Shown piece by piece: positions 9,223-17,256 of a stretch of DNA of 64,000 nucleotides. Each line of letters begins with the position of its first letter. The first letter of the stretch is position 1. The notes beneath the pieces are model-generated. The model did not search any database and had not been told where the DNA came from. It saw only the letters and a program-made list of their open reading frames with translations. Source of the DNA: Bacteroidota bacterium (lineage in GTDB: Bacteria; Bacteroidota; Bacteroidia; Bacteroidales; Cfx3-03); assembly GCA_013390605.1 (NCBI GenBank), contig JACAUB010000001.1, forward strand, positions 267,751-331,750. The letters run 5' to 3'. The translations under genes were made by a program, and so were the position numbers.

Positions 9223-9963
9223 TTATTTCTCATTTACCACTTTCGCGGTCCAACTGCCATAACGCTTCTCAACGATTAATAACCCGGTATCCGAATCATT
9301 CATTTCTGCAACCAAATTCCCCCTTTGATCCCAGAAAGCACTTCTGCCTCCTGCCGGACTGCCCCATGACTCACCACTAAAGTTTGACATCAGCACATTC
9401 ATCGCATGTTTTTTAGCATAGCCACTCAATGCATCATGCGCATTCTGAATTCCATTAGGCGAAAAGAAGATACTCGCAATATAAATTGTGCCTCCCGCTT
9501 TTTTAGCGTTTTCTGCATGTAATGGATGATCAATATCTGCACAGATAGCCGGAGAAACCAGCTCATTCCCAAGTTCAATCAACGGATTGTAATTAAATGA
9601 GGATTGAAAATATTCTTCTTCACCCGGATGAAGAAACTGTTTGGTGTAGATCGAAACAGAATGATCAGGACGCAAAATGAATGTACCAATGAATAAGTCG
9701 GCGTCAATCTTTATAGGGGCTCCGACAATAATAATGATCTTGTAGTCAACGGCTAGGATCCTTAACTTATCCAACCGTCGATCATCTTCTGTAAATGCTA
9801 ATGAATCAGCCCTATCCTGTTCATATCCTGTAATTGACATCTCTGGAAAAACTATCAAATCAGCACCTTCGTCAGCTGCTAATTTAATCAGGCGATAATG
9901 ATCGAGTAGGTTTCCAATGATATCATCACGTTTTGGTTTCGTTTGTGCAGATGCTAAAATCAT
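9223..9963 (-). CDS. carbon-nitrogen hydrolase (nitrilase superfamily)
   Basis: This 246-aa cytoplasmic enzyme of the nitrilase superfamily hydrolyses non-peptide C-N bonds (amides or nitriles). The catalytic triad is visible: Glu41 in VFPEMSITGYE, Lys108 in YTKQFLHPGEE and Cys141 in PAICADIDHP. The length is typical of a stand-alone amidase domain. The cysteine motif is followed by Asp-Ile-Asp-His, unlike the REP/RFPE motifs of omega-amidases, so the substrate stays open. It is probably transcribed alone. Confidence 0.92.
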   Translation of the reverse strand: MILASAQTKPKRDDIIGNLLDHYRLIKLAADEGADLIVFPEMSITGYEQDRADSLAFTEDDRRLDKLRILAVDYKIIIIVGAPIKIDADLFIGTFILRPDHSVSIYTKQFLHPGEEEYFQSSFNYNPLIELGNELVSPAICADIDHPLHAENAKKAGGTIYIASIFFSPNGIQNAHDALSGYAKKHAMNVLMSNFSGESWGSPAGGRSAFWDQRGNLVAEMNDSDTGLLIVEKRYGSWTAKVVNEK

Positions 9964-10068
9964 TTTTTCAATAGATTAAGTTGTTATTTCTGTATTTATT
10001 CTATTTCGGCAGTTTCAACCGTATACTCCTTTATTTCACAGGGGAGCAGCGTTGATCAAAGAATCTTT

Positions 10069-10269
10069 TCAGACCTTTTCCATTTTTTTTTCGGGCGATA
10101 CTTCAAAAGAGGTGATCTTATTCAATATCTTCTCCGCTAATGCAAGCCAGTCAGGTAACGAAGTCTTCAGCATTACATCATATATGGACAGACACAACTG
10201 ATTGAGGCTTCTATAACGTGTTGTTTTGTAATGTTTCAGATTGATCCTGTAATTTCTTATTTTCTGCAA
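10069..10269 (-). CDS. possible small protein, uncertain
   Basis: This is a 66-codon reading frame with protein-like composition (KTTRYRSLNQLCLSIYDVM, then PDWLALAEKILNKI). The only start at the 5' end is TTG, which overlaps a TAnnTTTG-like TATTTTTG stretch, and there is no ribosome-binding sequence. It lies just downstream of the terminator of the metallo-beta-lactamase-fold gene. I do not recognise the family; it could equally be a chance frame. Confidence 0.3.
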   Translation of the reverse strand: MQKIRNYRINLKHYKTTRYRSLNQLCLSIYDVMLKTSLPDWLALAEKILNKITSFEVSPEKKMEKV

Positions 10270-10277
10270 AAATACAA

Positions 10278-10306
10278 AGAGCTACCGTTTAGAGTAGCTC
10301 TTTTTT
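10278..10306. terminator. rho-independent terminator behind MBL-fold gene
   Basis: The stem AGAGCTAC / GTAGCTCT has an 8-nt loop, with TTTTTT on the plus strand and a broken T run (TTTGTATTTTT) on the minus strand. It lies 43 bp beyond the stop codon of the reverse-strand MBL-fold gene. Confidence 0.75.
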
Positions 10307-10348
10307 AATCAATTCTATTCTCAAATCAACCAAAAACAAAAACTTCTT

Positions 10349-11098
10349 TTATTCGTTTTTCCAGTCTTTTACTGCATTTTTGTAATCACTGGTATAGCCG
10401 TAATGTGCTGTAAATATGTATTCAGCAGTAGGTATTGCCGTTATTCTTGCAATTGATTCAGTGGCCATTTTCGTATCCATATTGAAGAACTTGTTAAACT
10501 TGCCAATCTTATCGTTTTTTAAACTGATTGCATCGCCGGTAAACAAGTACTTGTCATTCACTAAATAACACATCGAACCCGGCGTATGTCCCGGTGTCAG
10601 AATCCCTTTGATCTTCGTGTTTTTTATGGTTATCGTTTGTTGATCATCAAGTAGCGTATATTTTTTTGCAGCGATCGAATTACCCCATAGCAGAAACCTT
10701 GCCCTGCCTCCATTGATGAGTGGCTCTTCTTGTTTAGAAAAATAAACGCCGGCCTTTTTAAATAAATTGAGTGCAGCAACATGGTCGCTATCCGTATGTG
10801 TTAGTACAACTGCAATAATATTTCTAGGGTCGATGTTAAGGTTTTTGAGTTCTTTTGAAACAGCCTCCATGTTGTTTCCGCCATCAACCGCAATATATTG
10901 ATTGCTGTCTTTTATTAAAAACAGGTTTACATATGAATCATTGATTACAACTATTTTTTTATCTATCTCCCGGGTCTCCATTGGGGTCATTACCCTGATT
11001 TCGAATTTCGCTTTTAGTAAATATGTGCCAAAAAAAGCCACAATCATAATAAAAACGACACCGAGTCCAACCAAAGTTCTTTTTACTGTCTTTTTCAT
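10349..11098 (-). CDS. membrane-anchored metallo-beta-lactamase-fold hydrolase
   Basis: This 249-aa protein has one N-terminal membrane segment (about residues 8-28), probably an anchor or uncleaved signal, followed by a metallo-beta-lactamase fold. Metal-ligand motifs are THTDSDHVAAL (His101, Asp105, His106), TPGHTPGS (His171), FTGDA (Asp189) and a late His in FTAHYG. The usual HxHxDH appears here as HTDSDH, with Asp103 in place of the second His, so one metal site is probably altered. The substrate is unknown. A good promoter lies at 11125-11155. Confidence 0.88.
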   Translation of the reverse strand: MKKTVKRTLVGLGVVFIMIVAFFGTYLLKAKFEIRVMTPMETREIDKKIVVINDSYVNLFLIKDSNQYIAVDGGNNMEAVSKELKNLNIDPRNIIAVVLTHTDSDHVAALNLFKKAGVYFSKQEEPLINGGRARFLLWGNSIAAKKYTLLDDQQTITIKNTKIKGILTPGHTPGSMCYLVNDKYLFTGDAISLKNDKIGKFNKFFNMDTKMATESIARITAIPTAEYIFTAHYGYTSDYKNAVKDWKNE

Positions 11099-11124
11099 GT
11101 TTTTATTATCAATCTATTACTTAA

Positions 11125-11155
11125 CAAATATAATCATTTTGATTGCATTATGCAA
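11125..11155 (-). promoter_or_regulatory. promoter of the MBL-fold gene
   Basis: On the minus strand TATATTTG (11125-11132) matches TAnnTTTG. It is preceded at a 20-nt spacer by TTG (11153-11155), the expected arrangement for the main Bacteroidota sigma factor. The start codon is 27 bp downstream. Confidence 0.7.
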
Positions 11156-11349
11156 GTTGTTTTAGTATGAAATAAGTTGTATGTTGTTATTTAGAAACAG
11201 TACTCATTATTTAGAATGAAATGAAGGAATTGATGAATAGATAATTACCACTTACCAGTCATTCTTTTTGTTCGAAATAACGGTGCTGTTGATCCATTTT
11301 TCTGCGCGATTCTAAATCCGAACCAGTCATAATCACCATGATTTTTTAT

Positions 11350-11377
11350 GTAGAGACGTACGACTGTGCGTCTCTAC
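11350..11377. repeat. palindromic hairpin GTAGAGACG / CGTCTCTAC
   Basis: A perfect 9-bp inverted repeat with a 10-nt spacer lies just beyond the end of the 268-aa gene (stop at 11390). It lacks a T run on the minus strand, so it is more like a dispersed intergenic palindrome than a classical terminator, although it could still block 3' decay. Confidence 0.6.
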
Positions 11378-11389
11378 AATTGTAGGCAA

Positions 11390-12196
11390 TTATACAAAGC
11401 ACTGCACAATCTTCATGGTACCGATGCCCGGAAAGTTATTGCCATTAGGGCCTGTCGGGTATGCCGATACCTCAATGCCCAGTGCTACAATCACCGTTGT
11501 TCCGGGTTGTTGCAGAGCCGGCTCAGCAAACGAAGCCGTCAAACAGATCTCTTCGGGTTCGGCATTGTTGGCGTGCCAGTCAGAGAATGCACTGACCGAA
11601 AGACGTTCCGCATTGTTAATCGTCGGTTGGTAATTCTGATCCTTTTCGTTCCAAACAAAGTCGGGCAGCTGCGCAATGACTAGTGAAATCCTGTAGTAGT
11701 CGAACCGTTTCGGCCAGTTCAATCGCGAATACGACTTGAACTCAGGCAGCCTCAACGTCACCGTCTTTTTATCATCCGAGAGGCCTATTTCATACCGACT
11801 GGAGAGAACCCTGTCGAAAGGATGGATCTTATTGAAGTTGAGCAGGGTGAGTAAAACAGGAATCTTGCTCGATTCAAGTGAACGAAAGCCCTTCGCATTC
11901 ACCTCATCGTATTTCTGAATGCGCTTGCCCATCGCCACAATCTGGGCGAAGTAAGTGCCCTGATGCAGGTGTTCGATGGCGAGGAGCGACTTTCTGACTT
12001 GCGATGCCCACTTGCCACACGCTTTAAACTCGTTCATATTTTCGCGCGTTCGGGCAAAGGTTGGATTGTTGTTAATCAACTCTTTCGATGCTCCGCCCTT
12101 GGTTGAGACCACGTATCTTTTGAGTCGTCGGTCGTAATACGAACGGATGTTGCCTATACTGCCGGTGAATAGGAGGGGTCCTTTTAACTGTGCCAT
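11390..12196 (-). CDS. unknown protein, paralogue of the gene at 27524
   Basis: This 268-aa protein has no signal peptide and no membrane segment. Its N-terminal part (SIGNIRSYYDRRLKRYV, KGGASKELINNNPTFARTREN) is clearly homologous to the protein at 27524-28318. The two share a G-S/F-I-R-(S/N)-Y start, a KGGA block and an NNP-(T/A)-FARTRENM-x-EF motif. Both end in a hydrophobic beta-rich region with an IVQC/IIQC-type motif. I do not recognise the family. It contains no nuclease, transferase or protease motif that I can see. Its promoter is built exactly like that of its paralogue, with four phased GTCG units, so the two are very likely co-regulated. Base composition is more GC-rich than the neighbours. 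Confidence 0.75.
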   Translation of the reverse strand: MAQLKGPLLFTGSIGNIRSYYDRRLKRYVVSTKGGASKELINNNPTFARTRENMNEFKACGKWASQVRKSLLAIEHLHQGTYFAQIVAMGKRIQKYDEVNAKGFRSLESSKIPVLLTLLNFNKIHPFDRVLSSRYEIGLSDDKKTVTLRLPEFKSYSRLNWPKRFDYYRISLVIAQLPDFVWNEKDQNYQPTINNAERLSVSAFSDWHANNAEPEEICLTASFAEPALQQPGTTVIVALGIEVSAYPTGPNGNNFPGIGTMKIVQCFV

Positions 12197-12227
12197 ACTG
12201 TTTGATATTTAGGGGTTTGTAATGCTA

Positions 12228-12305
12228 CAAAGTTACCTTATGGCGATGGGTCGAATCAATGATTATGGAGGCGACAAATAACGACAGAACGCGACAAAAC
12301 ACGAC
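12228..12305 (-). promoter_or_regulatory. promoter with four 10-bp-phased GTCG units
   Basis: On the minus strand GTCG occurs at 12305-12302, 12295-12292, 12285-12282 and 12275-12272, exactly every 10 bp. Then come 12 nt, TTG (12259-12257), 21 nt, and TAACTTTG (12235-12228), which fits TAnnTTTG. The 27371-27448 promoter has the same order and the same spacings. The phased repeats sit just upstream of the -33 box, on one face of the helix, as expected for an activator binding as a multimer. Confidence 0.85.
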
Positions 12306-12787
12306 ATTTCGCAAAAAAGCTGTCGCAAACAACAAAACAACTACTTTTCAGCCGATGTTCACTTTCAATGATACCCTTAGCCCACAACAACCCTAAACCC
12401 ACTTTCGGTACTTTTGCGGTTTTATAGCTTATTTTTAGGTACTTCTATCTTACTTCGGTTGTAGCACTACCACCATAGTACCATCAGATATGCTTTACCT
12501 CACCACAACATTCCGCTTCGATGGTCTGCATAGGGTAAATGTAGAATGGATGTTCAATGATGATTCGGCTGTTTTTGGGTACAAAAACCGATTTTTGAAA
12601 AGTTGAATCTTAATCAGATTTTTAATTCGGGTACCATCTAATTATTTATCATTCTTTTTATTCTATCTAAACATACTTCGACTATCTGCATGTGACCTAA
12701 ATATTCTGATTAATTATAAAATATGTTTTACAATTCATAAATAAATTGCTATTATTTACCAACACCCTAAATGTTTATAAGTTGTCA
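12306..12787. other. intergenic stretch between divergent genes
   Basis: Beyond the GTCG promoter, a degenerate fifth unit (TTTGCGAAAT on the minus strand, 12306-12315) is followed by about 470 bp. In it I see no reading frame, hairpin or repeat that I can support. The last 80 bp before 12866 are AT-rich and hold the promoter listed separately. Confidence 0.6.
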
Positions 12788-12818
12788 TTGACAATTAAAT
12801 TTAAGCTTTTTAATTTTG
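12788..12818 (+). promoter_or_regulatory. promoter of the 204-aa gene
   Basis: TTG (12788-12790), a 20-nt spacer and TAATTTTG (12811-12818) fit the Bacteroidota housekeeping promoter. The start codon at 12866 is 48 bp downstream. Confidence 0.7.
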
Positions 12819-12865
12819 ATACAATCTGGATAATAAAACCAGTGCTAACATAAAAGTTTTTAAAA

Positions 12866-13480
12866 ATGAATAAATCTAAACACAACAAAAAAACCTTATT
12901 AACAGAAGGATTAGAAGAAAGTAAAAAGAATTGTAATGATTCTAGTAGTAACCAGCCATCCGAAAAAAAGAGTGATGAAGGCGAAAAGAAGACAGCGTGT
13001 AATTTCACAAAGGCGACACCTGATGGTGATCATTGTCTTCTCAAGCTTGCATTTAGTAATCTAATTAGACTGACGCGCAAAACGGCCAAAGAAAATGAAC
13101 TGTTACTAGAGTATTTAGATGGTTCAATTCATAAGAGTCTTATCGTAGAGTTGAATAAAACGCGACTTGACTTTTCAAAACCTCTTGACGATGATGATCC
13201 CCCCGATTTATCAAACCCGGAGGATGGCGATACAACACAAGAGATTCGTGTTAATGCTACTGCCAACGAGTTTGGTATTGCCGTGGGTAAATTTCTTTTT
13301 AATACACTAAACTCGAAAGGAGAGCCCATGTTTGTCACGAAGAAACCTAATGCTGCTGCTTTAATTTGCGATTGTTTCGAATATTTTGACGGCACAGCAT
13401 TTAATCAACGTACTATTGAAGATGCTTTGGCAGTGGGAAAACGTTCTGGTAAAAACTTCGAACCATTCTCTAAAAATTAG
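12866..13480 (+). CDS. unknown cytoplasmic protein
   Basis: This 204-aa protein has a low-complexity, strongly charged N-terminus (about residues 1-45, rich in Lys, Ser, Glu). A helical middle follows, then an acidic linker (DDDDPPDLSNPEDGD, about 111-125). The C-terminal domain contains EFGIAVGKFLFNTLN and ALICDCFEYFDG. There is no signal peptide or membrane helix. I do not recognise the family. The C-terminal part is reminiscent of the end of RteC-like or other small regulators of Bacteroidota mobile elements, but this is only an impression. It starts the rightward accessory block with the HTH, VirE-like and CHAP genes. Confidence 0.6.
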   Translation: MNKSKHNKKTLLTEGLEESKKNCNDSSSNQPSEKKSDEGEKKTACNFTKATPDGDHCLLKLAFSNLIRLTRKTAKENELLLEYLDGSIHKSLIVELNKTRLDFSKPLDDDDPPDLSNPEDGDTTQEIRVNATANEFGIAVGKFLFNTLNSKGEPMFVTKKPNAAALICDCFEYFDGTAFNQRTIEDALAVGKRSGKNFEPFSKN

Positions 13481-13649
13481 TCTGATTTTACCGGCAAATC
13501 ATCACAAACACGGAGTCGTACGGAAAATTATTTTTTCGAGCGGCTACAGCCCAATGTTTTCGGGGCTTTCAGAGTCGGAAAAAATATTTTCACGGAGTAC
13601 TTGCGATATGGGTATTCAATATTGTATAATTGTATCCTTATCTAAGGAT

Positions 13650-14051
13650 ATGGAAGATATACTCCTTTCGCAGAAACAATATCAGGCAGTGATTGACCGT
13701 CTGAATAAGATCAATGCCGACGTGACGACGTTGAAACAAAAGACAGCACCCGAGGCTGGTTACATTGATAATTACGATTTGTTAAAGCTGCTTCAAGTTA
13801 CAAACCGTACCGTACAACGCTGGCGACTTACCGGAAAACTGCCCTATAGCAGGATTGGCAAAAAATACTATTATAGGGCAGATCTTATTTTAGAGCGATG
13901 CAGGGTTCGTCGCGAGCCAATCGATATCCCTGCACCCTCTTTATCAGTTATTCCCGAACTTTCAGCTAGCCTTCATAAATCGTTGTGTAGACAATGCCCA
14001 CTCTATTATATCCGCCGAATGTTTAAATACATTCACATCCGTCCTGGCTGA
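13650..14051 (+). CDS. helix-turn-helix (excisionase-like) DNA-binding protein
   Basis: This 133-aa protein is of the small Bacteroidota type with an N-terminal helix (MEDILLSQKQYQAVIDRLNK) followed by an HTH_17/MerR-like domain. That domain has YIDNYDLLKLLQVTNRTVQR then W and KLPYSRIGKKYYYRADLI (about residues 40-82). Such proteins commonly accompany mobile elements and VirE-type genes as DNA-binding regulators. I chose ATG 13650 because the open frame further upstream (from 13386) overlaps the 204-aa gene and is not protein-like. A purine stretch TAAGGA lies directly before the ATG. The C-terminal 45 residues look irregular and may be a divergent tail. Confidence 0.75.
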   Translation: MEDILLSQKQYQAVIDRLNKINADVTTLKQKTAPEAGYIDNYDLLKLLQVTNRTVQRWRLTGKLPYSRIGKKYYYRADLILERCRVRREPIDIPAPSLSVIPELSASLHKSLCRQCPLYYIRRMFKYIHIRPG

Positions 14052-14342
14052 TACCTTTCCTTGTTATTTCGAAGTTCTCTTCTCGTCATTTCTACTCCTT
14101 AAGAGAAATCTGATTATTCATTATTCCGGCTCATCGGAGAATTCGTCCCATGAGGCGAAAAGAGCGTAGATTCTCTTTTACACAAGTTCGGAAAGACGGC
14201 ATTCATTTCCGATCCACCCTGTTTTTACCCTTTTACCGCTTGCGAAAACCCACCAGATTTCGCAATCAGCTACCATCATGCCTTCAAAATTTACTAAATA
14301 AATTTATAATGTATTCAATTTCAAATCAATAAAACAAAACCC

Positions 14343-16697
14343 ATGAGAAAAGTAACCATTTTTATCCGATTCATCAAAATACGCGAACATGCAACATTAG
14401 AAGAGGTGCTCATGCGCATCAAGCTCTGCACCTATGGTAAACTCATCCGCGAGTTACGCGACTATGTTAAGGCCGGCGACCTGAAGAGGGCCAACGAGAT
14501 TAAACGCTCACTGCTTGCATTTACCCCTTCGGCAACCTTCGAAGGCGGTCGTAAACTGGAGAACATGCTCAAATATACCGGCATCATAGTCCTCGACATC
14601 GATAAGCTTACCGATGAAGATCTGCTACGCATCAAAGCAATCATCAATCAATGCGAATATACACTGGCCTGCTTTGTCAGCCCGGGTGGACACGGACTCA
14701 AAGTATTGGTGTGTGTGGGTAGTCAGCCCAGCGAGCATCAATTTGCCTTCAACTGTTTGAAAGAACATTACGAAGCCTTGACCGGCGTATCGATTGACCC
14801 GAGTGGCAAAGACATTACCCGTCTCTGCTTCTTCAGCATGGACGATGCACTCTATTATAACCCCTCGGCTACTATCTACTATCCCGGAAGTAACCAGGAA
14901 ACGATGAAACCTGTAATCGAACCCACCCCTCCGGTGTTGAATGGATCCATGGCGGTCAATCTGGCAACGGGCGAGGTCGTTTCAGGGCCAAGTCTAAAGT
15001 CAAATTCAGGTAATCCCCCCGCTAGTATCACCGACAGTTATAAACGTTGTATTGCGGCCGTAGAGCGCGAGTTAACCTTTATAGAAGGGCAACGCAACGC
15101 GTTTGTCTTTAACCTCGCGCTACAGATGCGCAGGGCAGGGTTTGCCGAAGGAACCACCACCGTTATGCTGCTGAGCGATTATAATTTCGATCAGCAAGAG
15201 GTGACCAACTGTGTCAAAAGTGCCTATAGCTATAACTGGACCGATGAGGCGAAAGGGAAGAAAAAATCATCATCCACTGCATCCAAACCCGTTGATCAAG
15301 CTGTTGATCAATCGGTAGAGGAGAAAGATACACCTGTTGGTGACGAAACAGAACCGCTTCCGTTAGAGCCCGATAAAAAAAGGCGGTCGAAAAACCGAAC
15401 CAAATATAATCTGGAGGAGGTGGAAAATCTGCTACGTAAATGGTATCATACCCGTTATAATGAAGTGACCGGCGTTGTTGAGTGGCGCAAATCGGGATCG
15501 AAAGATAAGTATGAAAGGCTGATCGATTATGATGAAAACTCGATGTTCAGAAAGCTACACCTTGCCGGACAAGAGATTCCGCTCAATACCCTGCATGCTT
15601 TAATCACCAGTAGCTTCAGCCGGGCATATAATCCCTTTATAGACTTTTTCAAGAGAGCGAAGACGTGGGATGGCACCACCGATTATATCGGACAGCTTAG
15701 TGCAACCGTAAAGACCACCGACGATGCTCATTGGGCCCTGTGCTTTAAAAAATGGTTTGTGGCCTATATTGCCAGCATGTTCTGCGACGAGGTGATCAAC
15801 CATACCGTTATCGTGTTTGTGGGCGCGCAGGGTGTAGGCAAAACCACCTGGATGAAACAGCTGGTGCCACTGGCACTGATGGATTACCTGGGCACCGCTG
15901 CGCTACAGACTGAGGGAAAAGACACCTCCATTCAACTGACCGAGTGTTGTCTGATCATCTTAGACGAGTTGGAGAACCTAAACCGGAGAGACCTTTCCTC
16001 GTTCAAAGAGCTGATCACCCGGCCAGCTATCCGGATCCGTCGACCTTATGGCCGTAATACCGATAATCTGCCCCACAGAGCTTCCTTTATCTCTGCAGTG
16101 AACCATGCCCTCGTGCTGACCGACACCTCCGGATCACGCCGCTATCTCTGTTTTACGGTAGAGGATATCAACTATCAACACAACATTGATATCAATAGTG
16201 CCTTTGCACAAGCCTATACACTCTTCAAAAACGGATTTCAATACTGGTTTGATCAGGATGAAATCAAGGAATTAACCCTGAAAAACGAGGATTTTATGGC
16301 CAAATCGGTCGAAGAAGAGCTGGTAGAAACCTGGATTCGTCCGGTGACCCGCCAAGAGTGGGATACCCGTCACCAGTTTATGAATTCGCAGAATATTCAG
16401 CTACTTACAACTACCGAGATAGCCAGTAAGCTGATGGAGAAGGCCAAGTTCAACCTTACCGACAGTACCATTGTAAAGATAGGAAAAATCCTCAAAAAGC
16501 AGGGTTTTGAGCGTATTCGGAAGGGGAATAACTACTCATACATGTTACGGTTTTTAGATACATCTGTAGTTGAGAAGAACAGTCGCACCCTTGAAGAGGT
16601 CGAAGCCGAGAAAGCCGAAGCGGTCGCTAACGAACAGGTTGTCAGATTTGAAGAAGATCTGTTTGCAGCAAATAACACCGATAACCTACCCTTCTAA
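14343..16697 (+). CDS. VirE-like primase/NTPase with BT4734-type N-terminal domain
   Basis: This 784-aa protein has two known domains. The N-terminal half (about residues 1-170) matches the BT4734/VirE_N family of Bacteroidota, with IIVLDIDKL and CFVSPGGHGLKVLV, related to archaeo-eukaryotic primase-like modules. The C-terminal half (about 400-650) is a VirE/VapE-type P-loop NTPase with Walker A GAQGVGKTTW (494-503), a Walker B-like CLIILDELEN and the following SAVNHALVL. A charged linker lies at about 300-355. Proteins of this type occur in integrated elements and may act in element replication. The codon use is more GC-rich than in the flanking genes, which suggests transfer. A large inverted repeat starts 13 bp after the stop codon. 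Confidence 0.9.
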   Translation: MRKVTIFIRFIKIREHATLEEVLMRIKLCTYGKLIRELRDYVKAGDLKRANEIKRSLLAFTPSATFEGGRKLENMLKYTGIIVLDIDKLTDEDLLRIKAIINQCEYTLACFVSPGGHGLKVLVCVGSQPSEHQFAFNCLKEHYEALTGVSIDPSGKDITRLCFFSMDDALYYNPSATIYYPGSNQETMKPVIEPTPPVLNGSMAVNLATGEVVSGPSLKSNSGNPPASITDSYKRCIAAVERELTFIEGQRNAFVFNLALQMRRAGFAEGTTTVMLLSDYNFDQQEVTNCVKSAYSYNWTDEAKGKKKSSSTASKPVDQAVDQSVEEKDTPVGDETEPLPLEPDKKRRSKNRTKYNLEEVENLLRKWYHTRYNEVTGVVEWRKSGSKDKYERLIDYDENSMFRKLHLAGQEIPLNTLHALITSSFSRAYNPFIDFFKRAKTWDGTTDYIGQLSATVKTTDDAHWALCFKKWFVAYIASMFCDEVINHTVIVFVGAQGVGKTTWMKQLVPLALMDYLGTAALQTEGKDTSIQLTECCLIILDELENLNRRDLSSFKELITRPAIRIRRPYGRNTDNLPHRASFISAVNHALVLTDTSGSRRYLCFTVEDINYQHNIDINSAFAQAYTLFKNGFQYWFDQDEIKELTLKNEDFMAKSVEEELVETWIRPVTRQEWDTRHQFMNSQNIQLLTTTEIASKLMEKAKFNLTDSTIVKIGKILKKQGFERIRKGNNYSYMLRFLDTSVVEKNSRTLEEVEAEKAEAVANEQVVRFEEDLFAANNTDNLPF

Positions 16698-16709
16698 ATC
16701 ATGCATATT

Positions 16710-16836
16710 TGCGTAGGGATGTAGAGCATGTATGGCTGTTTTCAATAATATATATTATAAATACAACAACTATATATACCATAAAACAGTACAATTCTTA
16801 TTAGAGATTACTCTACAAGCCCTACATCACTACGCA
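16710..16836. repeat. 127-bp stretch with 23-bp inverted ends
   Basis: The left end 16710-16732 and the reverse complement of 16814-16836 agree at 20 of 23 positions and share TGCGTAG and GATGTAG. Inside, ACTGTTTT-type and TATATA-rich arms form a second, imperfect inverted pair. It could be a miniature inverted-repeat element, a replication origin serving the adjacent VirE-like protein, or a large RNA hairpin. I saw no flanking target duplication. Confidence 0.65.
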
Positions 16837-16925
16837 ACTTGCACCGATTACAAGAGACCAGAAGATAATCCCGTCATTCCGAGTTTGAATTTATCACAAA
16901 CAACTTGCACCGTTTACAAAAGACC
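16835..16925. repeat. pair of 25-bp direct repeats
   Basis: CAACTTGCACCGATTACAAG and five further bases (16835-16859) recur at 16901-16925 with 23 of 25 identical positions and a 66-bp period. The first copy overlaps the right end of the inverted repeat by two bases. Together they form an iteron-like block downstream of the VirE-like gene. Confidence 0.7.
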
Positions 16926-16970
16926 CAAAGCCGTTCATTGACATATTGAAAATTTGAAAGAAAAGAATCA

Positions 16971-16999
16971 GGCAGAGGCTGTGATAGTCTCTGCCTTTA
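16971..16999 (+). terminator. rho-independent terminator
   Basis: The stem GGCAGAG / CTCTGCC with an 11-nt loop is followed by TTTATCT. It probably ends transcription that comes through the VirE-like gene. The rest of 17000-17256 holds only short palindromic debris (for example CTCACTTCGTTCT at 17110) and no gene. Confidence 0.65.
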
Positions 17000-17256
17000 T
17001 CTAAACTACCGTTCCGAACTCCTCCTCATTTCGACCAGTTGTGCGAAACCTTCGCAAGTGTTGGTGGTCCGGATTCATGATCTGTAACAATTCGGTTCCA
17101 CGTCTTTTCTCACTTCGTTCTAAATTCTTATCAGGCATCGGGCTTTTAAAATGGTGCTTCTCAATATTACCATTTTGGTGGAGTCGAGAGTGAAATCAAC
17201 CCCAAACCATTTTTAATCTCGATGAAAAATCCAATTAACTTATAAATCCAACCGAC

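Noticed and set aside
13386..13649. 88-codon N-terminal extension of the HTH protein
   Set aside because: It overlaps the end of the 204-aa gene in another frame, has no family-like sequence, and the ATG at 13650 gives the usual N-terminus of this protein type.
14150..14332. 60-codon frame between the HTH and VirE-like genes
   Set aside because: Arg- and Phe-rich chance frame without a start context; nothing else recognisable lies in 14052-14342.
16732..16941. 69-codon frame behind the VirE-like gene
   Set aside because: It is made of the inverted and direct repeats; its two TTCTxYKRP peptides are translations of the 25-bp repeat.
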